A stretch of 64,000 nucleotides of DNA, from the NCBI RefSeq assembly GCF_011440375.1, contig NZ_JAAOIR010000005.1, positions 1 through 64,000 of the forward strand. The letters run 5' to 3'. The notes beneath the pieces are model-generated. The model made no database searches, was not told where the DNA came from, and was given only the letters and a program-made list of their open reading frames with translations. This DNA is from Halorubellus sp. JP-L1. Its GTDB lineage: Archaea > Halobacteriota > Halobacteria > Halobacteriales > Natrialbaceae. Shown one piece after another: positions 8,220 through 16,345 of this stretch. Position 1 is the stretch's first letter; every line of letters starts with the position of its first letter. A program made the translations under genes and the position numbers.

Positions 8220-8414
8220 CTACAGGCGGTCGAGGAGCCAGAGGACGATGAGGACGAGGATGACGAGTCCGAGGATGGGCTGGAGCGGCCCGAGCAGCCA
8301 CCCGATGGTGCCGATGATCATCCCGACGACCTCGAGCACGATCCAGACGACGACGAGCAGGAGGACGATCTTGAGCAGGTCCTCGACGTCGATGCCGCCT
8401 CGGTTTTCGAGCAT
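8220..8414 (-). CDS. small two-helix membrane protein
   Basis: The 64-residue product has a short acidic start (MLENRGGIDVEDLLK) and then two long hydrophobic segments separated by a Gly/Pro turn (GWLLGPLQP). It resembles a conserved haloarchaeal membrane protein of unknown function. On the minus strand a TTTATATCG element around 8435-8444 lies 25-30 bp before the ATG, so it is probably transcribed alone and leaderless. No function can be assigned. Confidence 0.72.
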   Translation of the reverse strand: MLENRGGIDVEDLLKIVLLLVVVWIVLEVVGMIIGTIGWLLGPLQPILGLVILVLIVLWLLDRL

Positions 8415-8517
8415 ATCCTGGTCTGCTCGCCGTAACGATATAAAGACCCGGCAAAATCGCGGTAGTGTGTGACGTGATATCGTACGGTCGTGGGGTCCAA
8501 GGCTTGCCGCGCCGGCA

Positions 8518-8727
8518 ACCTTTAGTAGTACGTGTCCAGTACGTGTTGGTACGATGGTTCAGCACCGCACGTCTACGTTCGCGGACTCCGCGAGCGGTGC
8601 TGCCGTGTCCCTTCGAACGCCGCGACCGGCCCGTTAGGGCCACACATACTACTTCCTCGACTCGCGGCGCAACGTACTTCGACCAGTTCGACGGCGGGGG
8701 TTCCGCCGTCACCCACATCGACACGGC
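8518..8727 (+). promoter_or_regulatory. argG promoter and structured 5' leader
   Basis: The 8415-8727 interval holds no gene. A TATA-like CCTTTAGTA at 8519-8528 predicts a start near 8550, about 180 nt before argG, which is unusually long for a haloarchaeon. The leader can fold twice. The first fold pairs GCACCGC (8562-8568) with GCGGTGC (8594-8600) around an inner TCGCG/CGCGA hairpin (8579-8593). The second is GGCCC-GTTA-GGGCC at 8628-8641. These could be an attenuator-like or protein-binding leader. No known riboswitch class is recognised. Confidence 0.45.
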
Positions 8728-10158
8728 ATGACACACGACGATACTACGCACGACGACGCGGCGACGACGGACGCACAGCACACGACCGACTCGGACTACG
8801 CAGCAGCGAATCTCGACACGACCCACGTAACGAAAGTCGACGGCGGCACGGTCGCGCTCGCGTTCTCGGGCGGCCTCGACACGACGGTCTGCGTCCCGCT
8901 CCTCGAGGACCTCTACGGGTACGACGAGGTCGTCGGCGTCACGGTCGACGTCGGCCAGCCAGCCGAGGAGTTCGCGGAGGCCGAGGAGACCGCGGCGGCG
9001 CTCGACCTCGAGCACTACGTCGTCGACGCGAAGGACGAATTCGCGGACCTCTGCTTCGAGTCCGTGACGGCGAACGCGACGTACCAGGGATACCCGCTCG
9101 GGACGGCGCTCGCTCGCCCCGTCATCGCGGAAGCGATCGCCGAGGTCGCCGCCGACGTCGGCGCGGACGCGGTCGCGCACGGCTGCACGGGCAAGGGGAA
9201 CGACCAGTTGCGCTTCGAGGCGGTGTGGCGCGACACCGACCTGGACGTCGTCGCGCCCGTGCGCGAACTCGGACTGACGCGCGAGTTCGAGCAGGCGTAC
9301 GCCGCCGAACTCGACCTCCCCGTAGAGGGCGGGAACGAGGGCGACTGGAGCATCGACACGAACCTCTGGAGCCGTAGCGTCGAGGGCAAGGACCTCGAGG
9401 ACCCCGCGTACGTCCCGCCAGAGGAGATCTACGACTGGACGACCGAACCCGGCACGGTCACCGAACCCACGCTCGTCCAGGTCGGGTTCGCTGACGGCCT
9501 CCCGACGGGCGTCTCCGTCCTCGAGGGCCCCGAATCCGTCCAGGAGACCGCCGCCGAGGCGGTGACCGAGGCCGGGGACGCGGACGAGGCGACGACGGCG
9601 GTCGCGTCGGGCGAGCCGGTCGCGACCATCGAGTTCCTGAACGCGCTCGCGGGCGCGTACGGCGTCGGCCGCACGGACATGATGGAGGACCGCATGCTCG
9701 GCCTCAAGGTTCGCGAGAACTACGAGCACCCGGCGGCGTCGGTGCTGCACGCGGCCCACGAGGCCCTCGAGGGCCTCGTCCTGACGAAGGACGAGCGCGA
9801 CTTCAAGGCGACCGTGGACGACGAGTGGTCCCAGAAGGCCTACGAGGGCCTCGTTCACTCGCCGCTCTCCGCCGCGCTCGGCGGGTTCCTCGACGTCGTG
9901 AGCGAGAAGACCGAGGGGACCGTGACGGTGAAGCTCGCCGCCGGCCAGGCGCGCGCGGTCGGCCGCGACAGCGAGCACGCGGTGTACTCGGAGTCCGCGG
10001 CGTCGTTCGACACGTCGACCGTGGACGGCATCGAGCAGGCCGACGCGACGGGCGTCGCGAAGTACCACGGGTTCCAGGACCGCCTGGCGAACTCGACGTC
10101 GACGACGAGCGAGAGCGAGGAGTCGACCGACGAGACGACGATCACGGCCGACGACTGA
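8728..10158 (+). CDS. argG: argininosuccinate synthase
   Basis: This 476-residue enzyme joins citrulline and aspartate with ATP, the penultimate step of arginine synthesis. The PP-loop ALAFSGGLDT (residues 43-52) binds ATP. HGCTGKGNDQ and the WSIDTNLWSRS segment are also diagnostic. Compared with bacterial enzymes it has an Asp/Thr-rich N-terminal extension of about 35 residues and a Ser/Thr/Glu-rich tail (about 434-476), both typical halophilic additions. The next gene starts at its stop codon (TGATG), so argG and argH are translationally coupled. Confidence 0.97.
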   Translation: MTHDDTTHDDAATTDAQHTTDSDYAAANLDTTHVTKVDGGTVALAFSGGLDTTVCVPLLEDLYGYDEVVGVTVDVGQPAEEFAEAEETAAALDLEHYVVDAKDEFADLCFESVTANATYQGYPLGTALARPVIAEAIAEVAADVGADAVAHGCTGKGNDQLRFEAVWRDTDLDVVAPVRELGLTREFEQAYAAELDLPVEGGNEGDWSIDTNLWSRSVEGKDLEDPAYVPPEEIYDWTTEPGTVTEPTLVQVGFADGLPTGVSVLEGPESVQETAAEAVTEAGDADEATTAVASGEPVATIEFLNALAGAYGVGRTDMMEDRMLGLKVRENYEHPAASVLHAAHEALEGLVLTKDERDFKATVDDEWSQKAYEGLVHSPLSAALGGFLDVVSEKTEGTVTVKLAAGQARAVGRDSEHAVYSESAASFDTSTVDGIEQADATGVAKYHGFQDRLANSTSTTSESEESTDETTITADD

Positions 10159-11786
10159 TGACGGAGTTCCGCGACAACCGCACGGCCGCTGGCGACTCCG
10201 GCGGGAGCGGCGGCGTCGGGGACGACGGCGTCGGGAACGACGGGAGCACCGGTCGCGACGGGAGCGGCGACGGGGCGAGCGGTCGCGGTGCGACCGACGG
10301 CGGGACGGCGGTCCGCGGCGAGCGCTTCAGCGGCGGCCCCGCCCGTGGATTCATGTCGTCGCTCGCTGGCGACGAGCGCATCTTCGAGGCGGACCTGGCG
10401 GTCGACCGCGCGCACGTCGTGATGCTCGCCGAGCAGGGCGTCGTGAGCGACGACGAGGCGGGCCAGATACTTCAGGCGCTGAACGTCGTGGAGGTCGAAG
10501 AGCACCAGGGGCTGCCCGACGGCGAGGACGTCCACGAGGCGATCGAGTCGAAGGTGATCGCGATCGCGGGGTCGGTTGGCGGGAAGATGCACACCGCCAG
10601 GTCGCGCAACGACGAGGTGGCGGCGTGCATCCGCTATCGCCTCCGCGAGGACGTCCTCGCGGCACTGGCGGCGGTGAACGACGCGCGCGCGGCGCTCGTC
10701 GAGGTGGCCGACGCCGAGGGCGAGACGCTGATGCCCGGTTACACCCACTTGCAGTCGGCGCAGCCGACGACGGTCGGGCACTGGGCGCTCTCGTACGCTG
10801 GCGCGCTCGCTCGCGACGCCGACCGCTTGCTCGACGCGTACGAGCGCGTGAACGAGTCCCCGCTGGGGGCGGCGGCGTTCGCGGGCACGCCGTTCGACGT
10901 GGACCGCGAGCGGACCGCAGAGCTGCTCGGATTCTCGGGGCTCGTGACGAACGCGACGGACGCGGTCGCCGCGCGCGACCACCTCGTGGAGGTCGCGAGC
11001 GCGCTCGCGAACGTCGCCACGCACCTGTCCGGGCTCGCGGAGGACCTCGTGATATTCTCGAGTCGCGGATTCGTCGCGCTCGACGACGCGTACGCGTCGA
11101 CGTCCTCTATCATGCCCCAGAAGAAGAACCCGGACACGCTCGAGCTCGTTCGCGCGACCGCGGGCGACGCGAGCGCGGGCCTGAACGGCCTGCTCTCGAC
11201 GCTGAAGGGCCTGCCGCGCGCGTACAACCGCGACCTCCAGCGTGCGACGCCGCACGTCTGGAGTGCGGTCGATGCGGTGACGGAGGCGACCGAGGTCGCG
11301 GCGGGCGCGGTCGCGACCGCCGACTGGCCGAGCGACGCGCTCGCCGAGGCGGCCGGCGAGGGGTTCGCGACGGCGACGGCGGTCGCGGACGTGCTCGCGA
11401 TGGCGGGCGTCCCCTTCAGGCAGGCCCACGAGGTCGTCGCGACGGCGAGCGAACGCTCGACGGCCGCGGACGATGCGGACGGAGCTGGCGGTTCGGCTGA
11501 CGGCGACGCACCGTCGGTCGAGACGATCGCTGCTGCGGTCGCGGACGTGCTCGGCGAGCCGATGGAGTCGTTCGTGGACGCGGCGAGGGTCGCGGACGCG
11601 CTCGATCCGGCGGCGAACGTCGCGATGCGCGACTCGGTCGGCGGGCCCGCGCCCGACGCGGTGGCGTCGCAGGTCGCGTCCGCGGCAGACGCGCTGTCGG
11701 GCGACGAGTCGGCGGTCGCGGCCAAGCGCGACGCGCTCGAACTGGCTCACGAGACGCTCCAGGACGAGGTGTCGACGTATGTTTGA
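10158..11786 (+). CDS. argH: argininosuccinate lyase
   Basis: This 542-residue enzyme splits argininosuccinate into arginine and fumarate. Family motifs are GGKMHTARSRND (about 139-150), the PGYTHLQSAQP segment, and the fumarase/aspartase signature SSIMPQKKNPD near residues 316-326. The start ATG overlaps the argG stop. The protein is longer than usual because of two low-complexity inserts. One is about 40 residues rich in Gly, Asp and Ser near the N-terminus (about 12-50); the other is a shorter Asp/Gly/Ala stretch near 435-455. Both are probably surface loops and leave the catalytic motifs intact. Confidence 0.96.
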   Translation: MTEFRDNRTAAGDSGGSGGVGDDGVGNDGSTGRDGSGDGASGRGATDGGTAVRGERFSGGPARGFMSSLAGDERIFEADLAVDRAHVVMLAEQGVVSDDEAGQILQALNVVEVEEHQGLPDGEDVHEAIESKVIAIAGSVGGKMHTARSRNDEVAACIRYRLREDVLAALAAVNDARAALVEVADAEGETLMPGYTHLQSAQPTTVGHWALSYAGALARDADRLLDAYERVNESPLGAAAFAGTPFDVDRERTAELLGFSGLVTNATDAVAARDHLVEVASALANVATHLSGLAEDLVIFSSRGFVALDDAYASTSSIMPQKKNPDTLELVRATAGDASAGLNGLLSTLKGLPRAYNRDLQRATPHVWSAVDAVTEATEVAAGAVATADWPSDALAEAAGEGFATATAVADVLAMAGVPFRQAHEVVATASERSTAADDADGAGGSADGDAPSVETIAAAVADVLGEPMESFVDAARVADALDPAANVAMRDSVGGPAPDAVASQVASAADALSGDESAVAAKRDALELAHETLQDEVSTYV

Positions 11787-11878
11787 GGCGGCGATTGCGC
11801 CTGATGGGGAGGCGATCGGACCGCGAGGCGTGCGAGGCCGACTGCCACCAGCCCCACCACGGGGCGACTATTCACAGT

Positions 11879-11925
11879 AATCTGATATGGGTTTCAGATT
11901 CGACGGCGGATTTTGCTTTCTCAGT
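11879..11925 (+). terminator. probable terminator of argGH
   Basis: A 7-bp inverted repeat AATCTGA/TCAGATT (11879-11885 and 11894-11900) is followed by T-rich sequence (ATTTTGCTTTCTC at 11909-11921). T-rich tracts terminate archaeal transcription. It sits about 95 bp after argH in a locally AT-rich gap before lysW. Confidence 0.5.
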
Positions 11926-11972
11926 GCGCCTAGAGTGGACTCTGTTTAATCTAAGTTATTTGGTAAGTTCGG

Positions 11973-11985
11973 AAGGTTTATGTTC
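11973..11985 (+). promoter_or_regulatory. lysW operon promoter
   Basis: AAGGTTTATGTTC at 11973-11985 is a TATA-type box about 30 bp before the lysW ATG, placing the start at or just before the initiation codon. A second AT-rich run, GTTTAATCTAAGTTATTTGG, lies immediately upstream (11943-11962) and is a candidate regulator site. It implies that the pathway genes from lysW onward have their own promoter. Confidence 0.55.
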
Positions 11986-12009
11986 CTCCCGCCGGGAGTA
12001 CCGTGTACG

Positions 12010-12174
12010 ATGACGACATGCACCGAGTGCGGCGCCGACGTGGCGCTGCACGACGACGCGGAAGCCGGAGAGATCGTCGACTGCACGACCTGTGGCGCAG
12101 AGCTCGAAGTGATAGACGTCTCCCCGCCGGTCCTCGAGAAGGCCCCCGAGCTGGAAGAGGACTGGGGGGAGTGA
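12010..12174 (+). CDS. lysW: amino-group carrier protein LysW
   Basis: This 54-residue acidic protein has four cysteines in two CxxC pairs (CTECG and CTTCG), forming a zinc ribbon. It ends in the invariant EDWGE motif, whose terminal glutamate gamma-carboxylate carries the substrate. In the LysW system, glutamate (arginine route) or alpha-aminoadipate (lysine route) is attached to this tail and stays protected during phosphorylation, reduction and transamination. Being followed by lysX, argC, argB, argD, lysK and argF, the main role here is arginine synthesis. It is too short for ordinary gene finders but complete. Confidence 0.95.
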   Translation: MTTCTECGADVALHDDAEAGEIVDCTTCGAELEVIDVSPPVLEKAPELEEDWGE

Positions 12175-12242
12175 GCGTGCAGACGACAGTCACCAAGATT
12201 ACCACGACGATGACGACGACAGCATCGAGGTGGACGACGTGA
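12171..12242 (+). other. 23-codon mini-ORF linking lysW and lysX
   Basis: Starting at GTG 12171, which overlaps the lysW stop (GTGA), a frame runs VSVQTTVTKITT and onward to a TGA at 12240-12242. That TGA overlaps the GTG start chosen for lysX (GTGA). The peptide is Thr-rich and has no visible domain. Its likely role, if translated, is to carry ribosomes across the gap and over the Shine-Dalgarno-like GAGGTGG at 12227-12233. It may be an accident of base composition. Confidence 0.35.
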
Positions 12243-13162
12243 ACGTCGGCGTCCTCTACTCGCGCATCCGCCAGGACGAGAAACTCCTGCTCTCGGAGCT
12301 GCGCGAGCGCGGGCACGACGTCACGAAGATCGACGTCCGCAAGCAGCGCTTCGACCTCCAGGAACCCCCCGAGGCGTTCGCGGGACTGGACGTCGTCGTC
12401 GACCGCTGCATGGCGACCTCGCGGAGCCTGTACGCGACGAAGTTCTGCGAGCAGTACGGCGTCCCCGTCGTGAACTCGGCTGATACCGCGGAGACGTGCG
12501 CGGACAAGGTCGAGAACTCGCTCGCGCTCGCCGCCGCCGGCGTCCCCACGCCGCGGACGGAGACGTCGTTCACGACCGACGCGGCGATGGAGACCATCGA
12601 GGAGTTCGGCTACCCCTGCGTCCTCAAGCCCGTCATGGGCTCGTGGGGCAGGTTGATGGCGAAGATCGACTCGAAGAGCGCCGCCGAGGCCATCCTCGAG
12701 CACAAGGCGACGCTCGGGCACTACGAGCACAAGGTGTTCTACGTCCAGGAGTTCGTCGAGAAGCCCGGCCGCGACGTCCGCGTCCTGGCGGTCGACGGCG
12801 AGCCGATCGCCGCGATGGTGCGCTCGGGCGACCACTGGTTGACGAACGCCGCGAAGGGCGCCGACACCGAAGCGTTCGAGCTCGACGACGAAGCCGAGGA
12901 GCTCGTGCAAATGGCGAGCGACGCCGTCGGCGGCGGCCTCCTGGGAGTGGACCTCATGGAGACCGACGGCGACGCGACCGACTGGTCGTACACCGTCCAC
13001 GAGGTCAACCACACCGTCGAGTTCAAGGCGCTGAACGAGACCGTCGACGTCGACGTGCCCGCGAAGGTCGTCGACTGGCTGGAGGCGAAGGTCGACGCCG
13101 TCGAAGCCGACGCGGAGGACGACGCCGACGCCGAGGAAGCGATGGCGGAGGTGTCGGACTGA
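12239..13162 (+). CDS. lysX: LysW-glutamate (aminoadipate) ligase LysX/ArgX
   Basis: This 307-residue ATP-grasp ligase attaches glutamate (or alpha-aminoadipate) to the C-terminal glutamate of LysW. Visible parts are the N-terminal NVGVLYSRIRQDEK, the VVDRCMATS segment, the ATP-grasp core (CVLKPVMGSWGRLM, FYVQEFVEKPGRDVRV) and the metal/ATP end (GVDLMETD, VHEVNHTVEF). The GTG at 12239 is preferred because a GAGGTGG motif lies five bases before it, as at argB. An in-frame GTG at 12230 would add three residues. The tail is very acidic (Asp/Glu/Ala). Whether it prefers glutamate or aminoadipate cannot be decided from sequence by eye. Confidence 0.93.
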   Translation: MNVGVLYSRIRQDEKLLLSELRERGHDVTKIDVRKQRFDLQEPPEAFAGLDVVVDRCMATSRSLYATKFCEQYGVPVVNSADTAETCADKVENSLALAAAGVPTPRTETSFTTDAAMETIEEFGYPCVLKPVMGSWGRLMAKIDSKSAAEAILEHKATLGHYEHKVFYVQEFVEKPGRDVRVLAVDGEPIAAMVRSGDHWLTNAAKGADTEAFELDDEAEELVQMASDAVGGGLLGVDLMETDGDATDWSYTVHEVNHTVEFKALNETVDVDVPAKVVDWLEAKVDAVEADAEDDADAEEAMAEVSD

Positions 13163-13203
13163 TGGCCGCGGAACTGACTGCACCGATGGAGGTGCGTTGC
13201 TGA
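13162..13203 (+). other. 13-codon mini-ORF between lysX and argC with its own Shine-Dalgarno
   Basis: ATG at 13162 overlaps the lysX stop (TGATG). The frame encodes MAAELTAPMEVRC, and its TGA overlaps the argC ATG at 13203 (again TGATG). GGAGGTG stands exactly eight bases before both the mini-ORF ATG (13147-13153) and the argC ATG (13188-13194). Both reading frames begin Met-Ala-Ala. It looks like a duplicated translation-initiation region that left a short coupled ORF. Confidence 0.55.
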
Positions 13204-14276
13204 TGGCAGCCACGCCCACCGGCGACGTGGACGTCGACGCGGAGGCGGTGTCGGCGAGCATCGTCGGCGCGAGCGGGTTCGCGGGCGGCGAACTCCTGCG
13301 CATCCTCGCGGGCCACCCCGAGTTCGAGCTCGCGCAGGCGACGAGCCGCGAGTACGCCGGGAAGTCCGTGGGGAGCGTCCACCCGCCGCTTCGCGGGACC
13401 GACCTCCGGTTCAGCGAGCCCGGCGACCTCGAGAGCGTGGACGTGCTGTTCACGGCGACGCCGCACGGCGTCACGATGGAGCACATCGACGCGTACCAGG
13501 ACGCCGCGGACCTCGTCGTCGACCTGTCGGCGGACTTCCGGCTCGACACCGAAGCGCAGTACGACGAGTGGTACGACGGCCACTCGCGTCCCGAACTCCT
13601 CGCGGACGCCGAGTACGCGCTCCCCGAAGTCAACCGCGAGAACCTCGCGGGCGCGGACGTCATCGCGAGCGGTGGCTGCAACGCGACCGCGACCATCCTC
13701 GGCCTCTATCCCCTGGCGGAAGCCGGCGTGCTCGACGACGCCGAGGTCGTCGTCGACGTGAAGGTCGGGTCGAGCGAGGGCGGCGCCGGCGGCGGCAAGG
13801 CCTCGAGCCACGCGGAGCGCTCGGGCGTCGTGCGTCCGTACGCGCCCACCGGGCACCGCCACGAGGCCGAGATCGAGCAGTGGTTGGGGCAGTCAGTATC
13901 GTTCACGTGCCACGCCGTCGACATGGTCCGCGGTGCGAGCGCGACCTGTCACGTGTTCCCGGACAGCCCGGTTTCCAACGGCGACCTCTGGTCGGCGTAC
14001 CGCGGCGAGTACGAGGACGAACCGTTCGTGCGCCTGCAGGCCGGCGGCTCCAGCACCTATCGCTACCCGGAGCCGAAGGCGGTCGCGGGCACGAACCACG
14101 CCGAGGTCGGGTTCGAGCTCGACCCGTCGAACGAGCGCGTCGTCGTGTTCTCCGCGATCGACAACGTCACGAAGGGGTCGGCGGGACAGGCCGTGCACGC
14201 GGCGAACGTCGCGCTCGGGTTCGAGGAGACCGCCGGCCTCGAGTTCGCGGGCCTGCACCCCGTGGGGAGTCCCTGA
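13203..14276 (+). CDS. argC: N-acyl-gamma-glutamyl-phosphate reductase (ArgC/LysY)
   Basis: This 357-residue NADPH-dependent reductase converts the LysW-bound acyl phosphate to the semialdehyde. The nucleotide-binding start IVGASGFAGGELLRIL lies at about 18-33. The catalytic cysteine is Cys159 in SGGCNATATI, and HRHEAEIEQ supplies the conserved histidine region. VGSSEGGAGGGKASSH and NVTKGSAGQAVH are family motifs. The start is the ATG at 13203 with a perfect GGAGGTG eight bases before it; an in-frame TTG six bases upstream is rejected. Confidence 0.95.
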   Translation: MAATPTGDVDVDAEAVSASIVGASGFAGGELLRILAGHPEFELAQATSREYAGKSVGSVHPPLRGTDLRFSEPGDLESVDVLFTATPHGVTMEHIDAYQDAADLVVDLSADFRLDTEAQYDEWYDGHSRPELLADAEYALPEVNRENLAGADVIASGGCNATATILGLYPLAEAGVLDDAEVVVDVKVGSSEGGAGGGKASSHAERSGVVRPYAPTGHRHEAEIEQWLGQSVSFTCHAVDMVRGASATCHVFPDSPVSNGDLWSAYRGEYEDEPFVRLQAGGSSTYRYPEPKAVAGTNHAEVGFELDPSNERVVVFSAIDNVTKGSAGQAVHAANVALGFEETAGLEFAGLHPVGSP

Positions 14277-14277
14277 G

Positions 14278-14319
14278 ATGACGCGCTCGATGACGACCGC
14301 GACGAGGTGGTCGGCGTGA
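14278..14319 (+). other. 13-codon mini-ORF between argC and argB
   Basis: An ATG two bases after the argC stop opens MTRSMTTATRWSA, ending in TGA at 14317-14319. That stop overlaps the argB GTG at 14316 (GTGA). It is the same length as the mini-ORF before argC and crosses the argB Shine-Dalgarno-like GAGGTGG (14304-14310). No strong ribosome site precedes its ATG, so evidence for translation is weaker. Confidence 0.35.
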
Positions 14320-15218
14320 CCGTCGTCGTGAAGATCGGCGGCGCTCGCGCGGTCGATCCCGACGGTGCGCTCGCGGACGTGGCGGAACTGGTCGCCAGTG
14401 GAGAGCGGGTCGTCGTCGTCCACGGCGGCTCGACGGCGGTCGACGAGACGCTCGAGGACCTCGGCGAGGAGCCCGAGTACGTCGAGACGCCCGGCGGCGT
14501 CGTCGGGCGGTTCACGGACGAACGCACGATGGAGGTCTTCGAGATGGTGCTGCCCGGGAAGCTCAACACGGACCTGACCGCTGGCCTCCTGAACGAGGGC
14601 GTGGACGCGGTCGGCCTCTCCGGCGTCGACGGCGGCCTCCTGACCGGGCCCCGCAAATCTGCGGTCAGAGTCCTCGAAGACGGCAAGAAGAAGATCAAGC
14701 GCGGCGACCACTCCGGGAAGATCGAGTCGGTCGACGCGGCCCTCCTGGAGGCGCTGTTCGACGCCGGGCGCACGCCCGTCGTCACGGTCCCGATGCTCGG
14801 CGTGGACGGTGCGGCGAGCGTCGACGACGCCGTCGCCGACGACGGCGCCGAACTGGTTCCCGTGAACGCGGACGCCGACCGCGCGGCCGCCGCCATCGCG
14901 GGCACACTCGGGGCGGAGCTCGTCGTGCTCACGGACGTCGCGGGCGTCTACGCGGACCCCGAGGACGCGAGCACGCGCATCGACAGGGTCGTGACACCCG
15001 AAGGGTGGAACGACCTCCAGTCGGCCGCGGAGGGGTTCATGACGAAGAAGGTCATGGCCGCCGAGGAGGCGCTCGACGGCGGCGCGGCGAGCGTCGCGGT
15101 GGCGAGCGCGAACGCCGACGCCCCGGTGACGAGCGCGCTCGACGGCGACGCGACGACGATCCTGCCCGGTGCACTGCAGTCGGGAGACGATTCCGAAGCG
15201 GAGGTGTCGGCGCAGTGA
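14316..15218 (+). CDS. argB: acetylglutamate / LysW-aminoadipate kinase (ArgB/LysZ)
   Basis: This 300-residue amino-acid kinase phosphorylates the gamma-carboxyl of the LysW-bound substrate. Motifs in order are TVVVKIGGARAV at the start, VVVHGGSTAVDETL, GLLTGPRKSAVRV, LVPVNADADRAAAAIA and VVLTDVAGVYADP. The GTG at 14316 starts directly at the conserved TVVVKIGG strand and has GAGGTGG five bases upstream, the same spacing as lysX. The GTG at 14307 would lie inside that ribosome site. The stop overlaps the argD start. Confidence 0.95.
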   Translation: MTVVVKIGGARAVDPDGALADVAELVASGERVVVVHGGSTAVDETLEDLGEEPEYVETPGGVVGRFTDERTMEVFEMVLPGKLNTDLTAGLLNEGVDAVGLSGVDGGLLTGPRKSAVRVLEDGKKKIKRGDHSGKIESVDAALLEALFDAGRTPVVTVPMLGVDGAASVDDAVADDGAELVPVNADADRAAAAIAGTLGAELVVLTDVAGVYADPEDASTRIDRVVTPEGWNDLQSAAEGFMTKKVMAAEEALDGGAASVAVASANADAPVTSALDGDATTILPGALQSGDDSEAEVSAQ

Positions 15219-16345
15219 GCGGCTTCGTGTTCAGCGAGAAGCCGATCAGCATCGAGCGCGGCGAGGACGTCCACGTCTACGACGACGCGGGCACCGAGTA
15301 CCTCGACTTCGGCGCGAGTTACGCGTGCACGCCCGCCGGGCACTGCCACCCCGAGGTCGTCGACGCCGTCCGTTCGCAGGCCGGCGAGTTGCTGTACGCG
15401 CAGGCGAGCTACGGGAACGCCCAGCGCGACGTGCTCTACGAGCGTCTCGCGGCGTTCGCGCCCGACGGCCTGGACAACGTCTGGCTCTGCAATTCCGGTA
15501 CCGAAGCGAACGAGGCGGCGCTGAAGTTCGCGCGCTCGGCGACCGGCCGCGAGAAGATCGTCGCCGCGAAGCGCGCGTTCCACGGCCGCACGATGGGCGC
15601 GCTCGCGGCGACGTGGAAGGCGAAGTACAAGGCGCCGTACGAGCCCGTGATGCCGGGCGTCGAGTTCGTCGACTACGGCGACGAAGACGCCCTGGCCGAA
15701 GCAGTGGACGACGAGACCGCCGCCGTCGTCCTCGAACCCGTCCAGGGCGAGGGCGGCGTGCATCCCGCACCGGAGGGCTACCTGCAGGCGGCCCAGGACC
15801 TGACGGACGACGCGGGCGCGGCGCTCGTCCTGGACGAGATCCAGACGGGCGTCGGCCGCACGGGCACGCACTGGGCGTGCCAATCGCGCGACGTCACCCC
15901 CGACATCCTGACGGCGGCGAAGGGGCTCGCGAGCGGCCTCCCGCTCGGCGCGACCGTCTGCGCGGACTGGGTCGCCGAGGGCGCCGCCTCGCACGGGTCG
16001 ACGTTCTCCGGGAACCCCCTCGTCGCCGCCGCGGCGACCGCGACGCTCGACGTCGTCGAGGGCGAGGGCCTCGCCGCGAACGCGAGCGAGGTCGGCGCAC
16101 ACCTCCAGTCCGAACTATCAGAGCTCCCCGTGCGGGACGTCCGCGGCGAGGGCCTCATGGTCGGCGTCGAGGTGAAGCGCGGCGCGAACCGCCTCCTGAA
16201 GGGCCTCGCCATCGAGCACAAGGTGCTCGCGCTGCCCGCGGGCCGCACGGTCGTTCGCTTGCTCCCGCCGCTCTCCGCGACGACAGAGCACGCCGACGCC
16301 GTCGTCGACGCGCTCGGGGACGTCCTCGCGGAGGTGTCGGCGTGA
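15215..16345 (+). CDS. argD: acetylornithine / LysW-lysine aminotransferase (ArgD/LysJ)
   Basis: This 376-residue PLP-dependent class III aminotransferase turns the LysW-bound semialdehyde into the amine. Signatures are LDFGASYACTPAGHCHPEVV, NSGTEANEAALKFAR, LDEIQTGVGRTGT and the Schiff-base lysine Lys236 in TAAKGLASGLPLGA. The GTG start overlaps the argB stop (GTGA), and a GGAGGTG stands eight bases before it, inside argB. The next gene begins on its stop codon (TGATG). Confidence 0.96.
   Translation: MSGFVFSEKPISIERGEDVHVYDDAGTEYLDFGASYACTPAGHCHPEVVDAVRSQAGELLYAQASYGNAQRDVLYERLAAFAPDGLDNVWLCNSGTEANEAALKFARSATGREKIVAAKRAFHGRTMGALAATWKAKYKAPYEPVMPGVEFVDYGDEDALAEAVDDETAAVVLEPVQGEGGVHPAPEGYLQAAQDLTDDAGAALVLDEIQTGVGRTGTHWACQSRDVTPDILTAAKGLASGLPLGATVCADWVAEGAASHGSTFSGNPLVAAAATATLDVVEGEGLAANASEVGAHLQSELSELPVRDVRGEGLMVGVEVKRGANRLLKGLAIEHKVLALPAGRTVVRLLPPLSATTEHADAVVDALGDVLAEVSA

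Noticed and set aside
8562-8641. Possible tRNA or intrinsic terminator before argG
   Set aside because: The hairpins do not form a cloverleaf and no T-rich tract follows; kept only as a structured leader.
8173-11750. Two 631-codon frames antisense to argG and argH
   Set aside because: They are shadow frames of two certain enzymes, Arg/Leu-rich without domains.
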